NCBI RefSeq assembly: GCF_900114735.1 | Contig: NZ_FOUA01000005.1 | Location: 238,966 to 302,965, forward strand | Source: Halopseudomonas bauzanensis | GTDB taxonomy: Bacteria; Pseudomonadota; Gammaproteobacteria; Pseudomonadales; Pseudomonadaceae | Length of the DNA stretch: 64,000 nt | Direction: 5' to 3' | Shown: positions 58,690-64,000 of the stretch, in pieces | How positions within the stretch are numbered: position 1 is the stretch's first letter | Layout: each line of letters starts with the position of its first letter | The notes under the pieces: generated by a model | Told to the model about the DNA's origin: nothing | The model's input: the letters and a program-made list of their open reading frames with translations, nothing else | The model's database searches: none | Program-made: the position numbers and the translations under genes

Positions 58690-60132
58690 TCAAGAAACAG
58701 CGGTTCCCTCATTCTGCTCCCGAATCTTCTCGACAATTGCCGTGGTCGAGCAGCTATCGACGAACTTGAGCACCTTTACCTCACCGCCATAGGCCTGCAC
58801 GATAGGCGCGCCCACTACCTGGTCGATGCCATAGTCGCCGCCCTTGACCAGCACATCCGGGCGCAACTGCTTGAGCAGCTCTTCCGGCGTATCCTCGGAG
58901 AAACTGACCACCCAGTCCACTGCGCCCAATCCGGCCAGCACGGTCATACGCCGCTCTACCGCATTGATCGGCCGTCCCGGCCCCTTCAGGCGGGTCACCG
59001 AGGCATCATCATTGATCGCCACGATCAGCCGGTCACCCTGGCTGCGGGCCTCTTCCAGATAGCCAACATGACCGGCGTGGATGATATCGAAGCAGCCGTT
59101 GGTGAAGACGATCCGCTCGCCATGGGCACGGGCATCCTCCACCGCCACCAGCAACTGGTCGGCCGACAATACACCCAGCCCTGCCCCCTGTTCATACTGG
59201 AGCGCCCGGCGCAGTTCCGGGGCGCTGATGGCAGCGGTACCCACCTTACCGATAACGATGCCGGCAGCCAGATTGGCCAAGCCCACGGCGTTGGGTAGCG
59301 ATTCTCCTGCGGCCAGCGCGGTTGCTACCGTTGAGATCACGGTGTCGCCGGCGCCGGTCACATCGAATACTTCCCGCGCCCGCGCTGGCAAATGGAGGGC
59401 CGCTTCGCCCTGACGCAGCAGCGTCATCCCCTGCTCACTGCGGGTGACCAACAATGCCTCCAGGTTCAGCTCTTCGATCAGCGCCAGGCCCTTGTCGACC
59501 AGCTCCTGTTCGCTGGAGCAGATACCCACCACTGCCTCGAATTCGGACAGGTTGGGCGTGATCAAGGTGGCGCCGCGGTAGATGCTGAAATCTTTCCCCT
59601 TGGGGTCGGCCAACACCGGCAGGTTGCGCTCCCGAGCGGCCTTGATCAACGCCTGATGATTGACCAACGCACCCTTGCCATAATCCGAGAGGATCACCAC
59701 CCGGACCTTGTCCAGCAGCCCGTTTACCGTATCCAGCAGAGCATCGCCATCGGTAGCAAAGGGCTCTTCGAAGTCCACCCGCAGCAGTTGCTGATGCCGA
59801 CTCAACACCCTCAGCTTGGTGATGGTCGGCTGCTCGGGGTGCCCCTGGAAAGCGCAGTACACACCCGCAGCATTCAAGCGCCGCTGCAGTATCTCGGCGG
59901 CCTCGTCCTCACCCGTGACGCCCACCAGCCAGGCGGGCGCGCCCAGCGCAGCAATATTCAGTGCCACGTTACCGGCGCCGCCGGGGCGATCCTCGATCTG
60001 ATCAACTCTGACCACCGGCACCGGCGCCTCCGGTGAAATACGGTGACTGGGGCCGTGCCAGTAGCGGTCCAGCATCACATCACCCACCACCAGAACCGGC
60101 GCGGAATCAAAACGGGGCATGGTCAATTTCAT
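58690..60132 (-). CDS. hldE: bifunctional heptose kinase/adenylyltransferase HldE
   Basis: Two steps of ADP-heptose synthesis for the LPS core. The 480-residue fusion has an N-terminal PfkB-type kinase (about 1-320; VVGDVMLDRYWHGPS, RPGGAGNVALN, DVTGAGDTVIS) and a C-terminal nucleotidyltransferase (about 340-475; FTNGCFDIIHAGHVGYLE with HxGH). ATG 60132 has GAG at the right distance and gives the conserved MKLTMPRFDSAPV start; a GTG at 60144 is in frame. It follows msbA by 50 bases in the same operon. Confidence 0.96.
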   Translation of the reverse strand: MKLTMPRFDSAPVLVVGDVMLDRYWHGPSHRISPEAPVPVVRVDQIEDRPGGAGNVALNIAALGAPAWLVGVTGEDEAAEILQRRLNAAGVYCAFQGHPEQPTITKLRVLSRHQQLLRVDFEEPFATDGDALLDTVNGLLDKVRVVILSDYGKGALVNHQALIKAARERNLPVLADPKGKDFSIYRGATLITPNLSEFEAVVGICSSEQELVDKGLALIEELNLEALLVTRSEQGMTLLRQGEAALHLPARAREVFDVTGAGDTVISTVATALAAGESLPNAVGLANLAAGIVIGKVGTAAISAPELRRALQYEQGAGLGVLSADQLLVAVEDARAHGERIVFTNGCFDIIHAGHVGYLEEARSQGDRLIVAINDDASVTRLKGPGRPINAVERRMTVLAGLGAVDWVVSFSEDTPEELLKQLRPDVLVKGGDYGIDQVVGAPIVQAYGGEVKVLKFVDSCSTTAIVEKIREQNEGTAVS

Positions 60133-60182
60133 TGCGTCACTCACTTGTATTGGCTCCGACCTGTCAGGTTGGTAATAGCGTC

Positions 60183-61967
60183 TCAGACGGCGGGCTTCTC
60201 GTCCTGGAACTGCATACTGTGCAGCCGTGCATAATAACCATCCTGCGCTATCAGCTCGGCATGACTGCCGCGCTCGACGATGCGACCCTGGTCCATCACC
60301 ATGATGATGTCGGCCTTCTCGATGGTCGACAAGCGGTGGGCGATCACCAGTGCGGTGCGACCTTCCATCACGCGATCCAGCGCCGCCTGGATATGCCGTT
60401 CCGACTCGGTATCCAGCGCGGAAGTTGCCTCATCCAGAATCAGCACCGGCGCATCGCGCAACAAGGCACGGGCAATGGCCAGACGCTGACGTTGGCCGCC
60501 GGATAATAATACGCCGTTCTCCCCAACCAGCGTGTCGTAGCCCAGAGGCAATTGATCTATGAATTCCGCTGCGTAGGCGGCTTCCGCCGCAGCAATCACG
60601 GCCTCGCGCGGCGCCCCGGCCAGATCACCATAGGCAATATTGTTGGCGACCGTGTCATTGAACAATGTCACATTCTGGGTCACCAGGGCGATCTGCCGAC
60701 GCAGGTTGCGCAAACGGTACTGCTCTACCTCGACGCCATCGAGCAGGATTTCCCCTTGGTCATGACTATAAAAACGGGGAATCAGATTGGCCAGGGTCGA
60801 TTTACCACTGCCGGAACGGCCCACCAGCGCCACCATCTGCCCCGGCTCGATAGTGAAATCGATGTCCTGCAATACCACCTTGTCCGTCCCGGGATAGTGG
60901 AAAGACAAGTTCTTGACCTCGATACGCCCGCTGATGCGGTCGCGCTCGACGGTACCGGTATCCTTCTCGGGCTCCTCATCCAGCTGCTCGAAAATGCTCT
61001 CAGCCGCGGCGATACCTTTCTGGATATTGGCACTGACCTCGGACAACTGACGAATCGGCTTGGGCAGCAAGCCTGCTGCTGTGATGTAGGACACCAGATC
61101 ACCAGCGGTCGCATCGCCACGCAGAAACAACACCAGGAACATCACCCCGGCCATCGCCCCGTAGGTTACCAACTGCAGCGTAGGCGTGAACACCGCACCC
61201 GTACGGACCATCTTCAGGCCGCGCAAGCGATTGTTTTCGCTTGCTTTGTGGAAGCGATCACTCTCATATGTCTCGCCGCCGAAGCTACGTACCACACGGT
61301 AGCCGGTAATGGTCTCGGAGGTGACATGGGTCACGTCACCCATGGCCGTCTGGATCTTCTTGCTCTGCTTGCGAAATTTCTTGCTGGTGCTGTTGACCAT
61401 CAGGCCAATCAGCGGCAGTACCGCCATCAGCACCAGGGTCAGCTTCCAGTTCATCCACAGCAGATAGCCGAACAGGAAGATCACCGTCATGCCTTCACGG
61501 AACACCACCTTGATTGCATCGGTGGCGGCGCCGGTGACCATGGTCACGTTGAAGGTCACCCGGGACACCAGATGGCCTGAATTGTTGTTGTCGAAGTAGC
61601 GATTGGGCAATGTCAGCAAATTATCGAACAGCGCGGTGCGCAGGTCATGTACCACACCCAGCGATACCCTGGCGATGTAGTAGTTACCCAGGAAGGAGCC
61701 AATGCCCTGATACACCGCGACCAGGATGATGAACAGCGGAAAGCCCCAGATCAGCGGTACGCCGAGAAACTGGGCGCTAGCCCCCTCATTCAGCCCATCC
61801 ACAAAATACTTCAGCATCCAGGCCATAGCCGGCTGACTGGAAGCGAAGACCATGAACCCCAGGATACTGATGACAAACGACACCCAGTAGGGCTTCACAT
61901 AACCGAGCAATCGCCCGTAGATCCGAATACTGGAGCGGGCAAAGCTTTCTTTTGGAGAATCCGACAT
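60183..61967 (-). CDS. msbA: lipid A export ATP-binding/permease MsbA
   Basis: The 594-residue half-transporter flips lipid A-core across the inner membrane. Six helices fill the first ~330 residues; the nucleotide-binding domain has Walker A VGRSGSGKST, the Q loop VTQNVTLFND, signature LSGGQRQRLAIARALL and Walker B VLILDEATSALD. First gene of msbA-hldE; start ATG 61967 follows AAGAG. Divergent from the kinase-like gene. Confidence 0.96.
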   Translation of the reverse strand: MSDSPKESFARSSIRIYGRLLGYVKPYWVSFVISILGFMVFASSQPAMAWMLKYFVDGLNEGASAQFLGVPLIWGFPLFIILVAVYQGIGSFLGNYYIARVSLGVVHDLRTALFDNLLTLPNRYFDNNNSGHLVSRVTFNVTMVTGAATDAIKVVFREGMTVIFLFGYLLWMNWKLTLVLMAVLPLIGLMVNSTSKKFRKQSKKIQTAMGDVTHVTSETITGYRVVRSFGGETYESDRFHKASENNRLRGLKMVRTGAVFTPTLQLVTYGAMAGVMFLVLFLRGDATAGDLVSYITAAGLLPKPIRQLSEVSANIQKGIAAAESIFEQLDEEPEKDTGTVERDRISGRIEVKNLSFHYPGTDKVVLQDIDFTIEPGQMVALVGRSGSGKSTLANLIPRFYSHDQGEILLDGVEVEQYRLRNLRRQIALVTQNVTLFNDTVANNIAYGDLAGAPREAVIAAAEAAYAAEFIDQLPLGYDTLVGENGVLLSGGQRQRLAIARALLRDAPVLILDEATSALDTESERHIQAALDRVMEGRTALVIAHRLSTIEKADIIMVMDQGRIVERGSHAELIAQDGYYARLHSMQFQDEKPAV

Positions 61968-62100
61968 AAGCTCTTCGCGAAATGGAATCAGGCCGGGAGT
62001 TTATCACAGCATGTCGGGCCACAAGCCCAATCGCATACAGCCTCACATGAAGGAATAGTCCAGTTACGGTAAACTACCGTTTTGTTTCAGGATCGTGTCA

Positions 62101-62697
62101 ATGCAGCCACTCAACAGGGAACAGTACGATATCTGGCGTGCCGATGCGCAGATACTCGAGAAGGACGGCCACGGTGAAAAGGTCCTGCGCCTGGCCGACG
62201 GCACCTTTCTCAAACTGTTCCGGCGCAAAAGCTGGCTCTCCAAGACCGCTTTCTATTCACCGGCCAAACGCTTCGCGGACAACGCCGCAGAACTGCAACG
62301 CCTCGGCATCCCCTGCCCCCGGGTCATTCAGCTTTACCGGATGAGTGACCCATACCGTTCGGTGGTCCATTACGAACCATTGGCAGGCGAAACGCTGCGT
62401 CAATTACTGGAGGACGATACCAGTCTCGATCAACTGGAGCTGTTTGCTCGACTGGCGGAATTCATTACCCACCTGCATGATCTGGGCGTTTACTTTCGCT
62501 CGCTGCACATGGGCAACATTGTCCTGACGCCCGACAATAAACTCGGCTTGATCGATATATCTGATATGCGCTGCCTGGGCCGGCCACTGCCCCGGCGGAT
62601 GCGGGACAGGAATTATCAGCATCTGCTGCGTTATGAAAGTGATTGGGGGATGGTGAATCCGCGTATCGGAACCTTGTTCATGTTCAGCAGAAGATGA
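62101..62697 (+). CDS. WaaP/InaA-like lipopolysaccharide kinase-family protein
   Basis: A 198-residue small kinase-fold protein often annotated as a toluene-tolerance protein in pseudomonads, next to msbA as in P. aeruginosa. The nucleotide lysine may be in GTFLKLFRR; the catalytic loop is YFRSLHMGNIVL, where the usual HxD aspartate is Ser, while LIDISDM supplies the metal-binding aspartate. It may be a weak kinase or pseudokinase acting on the LPS core. ATG 62101 is placed eight bases after AGGA; the GTG at 62095 is too close to it. Confidence 0.75.
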   Translation: MQPLNREQYDIWRADAQILEKDGHGEKVLRLADGTFLKLFRRKSWLSKTAFYSPAKRFADNAAELQRLGIPCPRVIQLYRMSDPYRSVVHYEPLAGETLRQLLEDDTSLDQLELFARLAEFITHLHDLGVYFRSLHMGNIVLTPDNKLGLIDISDMRCLGRPLPRRMRDRNYQHLLRYESDWGMVNPRIGTLFMFSRR

Positions 62698-62767
62698 CGT
62701 AGTCCGGGAGCGAAACAGGATCAACGGTACCGGCAAGCATAGCTCGACGAGCGCCAGCACCCTGGCG

Positions 62768-63292
62768 CTAGGGAAGCTCCCTTACCCAAAACAGCTCATG
62801 CCAGCGTACTGCTTTTCGCAGATACTCATTGTCACCCGTCTTCGGCCAGCGCCTACCTGCGAGTAACCGCTGAATCTGACGCCGTAACCGCCGCTTGAGA
62901 GGTGCCGGCGGTTGCAGATCATGATGCATCAACAACGCCATGGCTTTCTCCAACCGCTGTTGCTCGTCCAGCACATGACTGAATATTTCCTCGCCAGGCA
63001 ACTCAACCAATGCCGGAGGCAACGCTACCCCGGTATCAGCATCACCCATCGGCCAACGATCGTTATCATGCAGGTGGTTCGCATACAGCAGTAAGCGTTT
63101 TGGCTGCCAGGCAGAGCATTTCAATGCCTGGAAAAAGGCCTGGGTACACGCAATGTGATCCGCATGTGGGTCCAGCTCAGGGTGCGGCATAACCACTACA
63201 TCTGGCTTTAAATGCTCCAGGCAAGCGCTCAGATCGGCGACCAGATTTGCCCAAGTAGGTAGGCCATGTAATGACCCAGTGAAAACCTGCAC
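62768..63292 (-). pseudogene. PIG-L family de-N-acetylase, 5'-truncated by an IS element
   Basis: The C-terminal ~165 residues of a PIG-L/LmbE-type deacetylase. The second zinc-site motif PHPELDPHADHIA is present, but the N-terminal AHPDDE motif and the beginning of the fold are missing: homology to a normal protein seems to end at LPTWANL (about 63262), and the first ten codons to GTG 63292 belong to the IS end. A TAG lies in frame just upstream. The PIG-L gene near msbA in Pseudomonas (dnpA) affects drug tolerance; here the 5' half should lie beyond the IS, outside the window. Confidence 0.75.
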
Positions 63293-63325
63293 ATGCTAAA
63301 GTCGCTTCAGAAATTGGAGTGAAGC

Positions 63326-63634
63326 ATGACGCAAGAACCCGACATCAAGCGCTGGACAGCCAAACGCAAAGCGGAGCTGATCAAGCAGATCTACCGAGGG
63401 CAGACTACAGTGCCCGAGGCTGCGCGCCACTACGATCTCACCCAGCAGGAGATCGAGAAGTGGATGGACGATGCCGAAGCCGGGATGGAAAACGCCCTTA
63501 AGGCCAATCCCAAGGATATCGCCGAGCAGTATGAAACCCAGCTGCGCGAACTCCGGGAAGCCTATGGCGAGGCCATGCTGGAGCTCAAGTTCCGAAAAAA
63601 GTTGCAGCGCCATCTCGACTCGACCGACGATTGA
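63326..63634 (+). CDS. IS3-family transposase OrfA
   Basis: A 102-residue helix-turn-helix protein (VPEAARHYDLTQQEIEKWMDDAE) followed by a coiled region ending LELKFRKKLQRHL, as in IS3 OrfA proteins. A -1 slippery heptamer A-AAA-AAG lies at 63595-63601 in the zero frame, so part of the ribosomes should enter orfB and make the OrfAB transposase. The TGA overlaps a TTG that could also start orfB alone. Confidence 0.85.
   Translation: MTQEPDIKRWTAKRKAELIKQIYRGQTTVPEAARHYDLTQQEIEKWMDDAEAGMENALKANPKDIAEQYETQLRELREAYGEAMLELKFRKKLQRHLDSTDD
63595..63601 (+). promoter_or_regulatory. programmed -1 frameshift site in IS3 orfA/orfB
   Basis: A-AAA-AAG in the orfA reading frame. From here the -1 frame stays open through KVAAPSRLDRRLIDQV into orfB to the right edge. 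This heptamer is the classic IS3-family slippery site. Confidence 0.85.
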
Positions 63635-64000
63635 TCGATCAGGTCATGGCCGAGATGGCTACCCAAGGCTATGTCGTGACGGTGGTGCAGGCCTGCCGCT
63701 GGGCCGGTGTGTCCCGCCGCAGTTATTACTATCGGCCTACCAAAGCCAAACCCAAGGTCAATGAGCACTTGGCGGCGCGGGTAAAGCGGGTGATCAACGA
63801 TCTGCCGTATGCTGACTACCGTACCGTTGCCTGGCTGTTGGGTGAGAACAAGAACACCATCCAGCGCCTGTTCCAGATCAAGGGCTGGCAGGTGCGCAAG
63901 CGCCGCAGTGGAGCCCGCCCCCGGGTGCAGGCATTACCTTCGGTGGCCTCGCGCCCGAATGAGCGCTGGGCAACAGACATTGCACGTGTCTGGTGTGGTC
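63631..64000 (+). CDS. IS3-family transposase OrfB, N-terminal part (runs off right edge)
   Basis: Open in the -1 frame to the edge. It starts LIDQVMAEMATQGYVVTVVQ, continues through a HTH_21-type region (LPYADYRTVAWLLGENKNT) and reaches RPNERWATDIARVW, the first aspartate of the DDE integrase core. It can be read only as part of the OrfAB fusion or from TTG 63631. The catalytic second D and E are outside the window. Confidence 0.85.
   Translation, partial: MIDQVMAEMATQGYVVTVVQACRWAGVSRRSYYYRPTKAKPKVNEHLAARVKRVINDLPYADYRTVAWLLGENKNTIQRLFQIKGWQVRKRRSGARPRVQALPSVASRPNERWATDIARVWCG

Larger units (their letters stand above)
63265..64000 (+). mobile_element. IS3-family insertion sequence, left part
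   Basis: The element carries orfA and a partial orfB of the IS3 type and interrupts the PIG-L gene. The exact left end was not fixed: it lies between about 63262, where deacetylase homology ends, and 63293. The right end, the second inverted repeat and the target duplication are outside the window. Confidence 0.8.

Overview
The window is core chromosome of a gammaproteobacterium of the Pseudomonadaceae. The gene order closely follows the Pseudomonas aeruginosa chromosome from purA through hisZ, hflC/K/X, hfq, miaA, mutL, amiB, tsaE, nnr, queG, orn, rsgA, motBA, a rhodanese, psd, fimX, serB, parC/E, cpdA, nudF, thiC, tolC/opmH and waaA to hldE and msbA. The DNA is GC-rich, nearly every gene has a strong family match, and two families of REP-like intergenic repeats are present. 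Elongation factor P is of the lysine (EpmA/EpmB) type rather than the arginine (EarP) type known from P. aeruginosa, which suggests a divergent branch of the family; a Halopseudomonas/pertucinogena-type organism is a guess I cannot test here.

Layout. 1-4424: start of hrpB, a small lipoprotein, the metal exporter fieF, an Lrp-type regulator, a DUF2788 protein and an AidB-like acyl-CoA dehydrogenase. 4425-4925: repeat-rich spacer ending in a bidirectional terminator. 4926-17950 (minus strand): long housekeeping cluster nnr-tsaE-amiB-mutL-miaA-hfq-hflX-hflK-hflC, a terminator, then yjeT-hisZ-purA. 18011-24706: queG, orn, rsgA, motAB, rhdA and psd. 24822-33566: the EF-P modification locus (epmA, efp, epmB) with a complete, translationally coupled mrp/mnh Na+/H+ antiporter operon lying between efp and epmA. 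33716-40649: a PilZ-like protein, a FimX-type degenerate GGDEF/EAL protein, serB, and a membrane protein with a possible degenerate cyclase fold. 40818-49851 (minus): parE-aspartic protease-parC, nudF-DUF1249-cpdA, and thiC under a TPP riboswitch. 50149-58537: TolC-like outer-membrane protein, waaA, an uncharacterised FAD oxidoreductase/aldo-keto reductase/unknown-protein operon, an acetate CoA-transferase and a small exported protein. 58690-64000: hldE-msbA, a WaaP-like kinase, and a PIG-L deacetylase gene cut by an IS3-family element that runs off the right edge.

Functional themes: RNA and translation quality (hfq, miaA, queG, orn, rsgA, hflX, EF-P/EpmAB), envelope and LPS (amiB, waaA, hldE, msbA, kinase, TolC, psd), motility and c-di-GMP signalling (motAB, fimX, PilZ-like protein), topoisomerase IV, and cation homeostasis (fieF, mrp). 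No CRISPR array, defence island, rRNA or tRNA was seen. The most notable observations are the lysine-type EF-P locus interrupted by the mrp operon, the run-through 3' end of fimX with a G-tract that would restore an upstream stop, the unknown three-gene redox operon, the IS3 insertion with a textbook -1 slippery site, and several TTG starts supported by Shine-Dalgarno positions.
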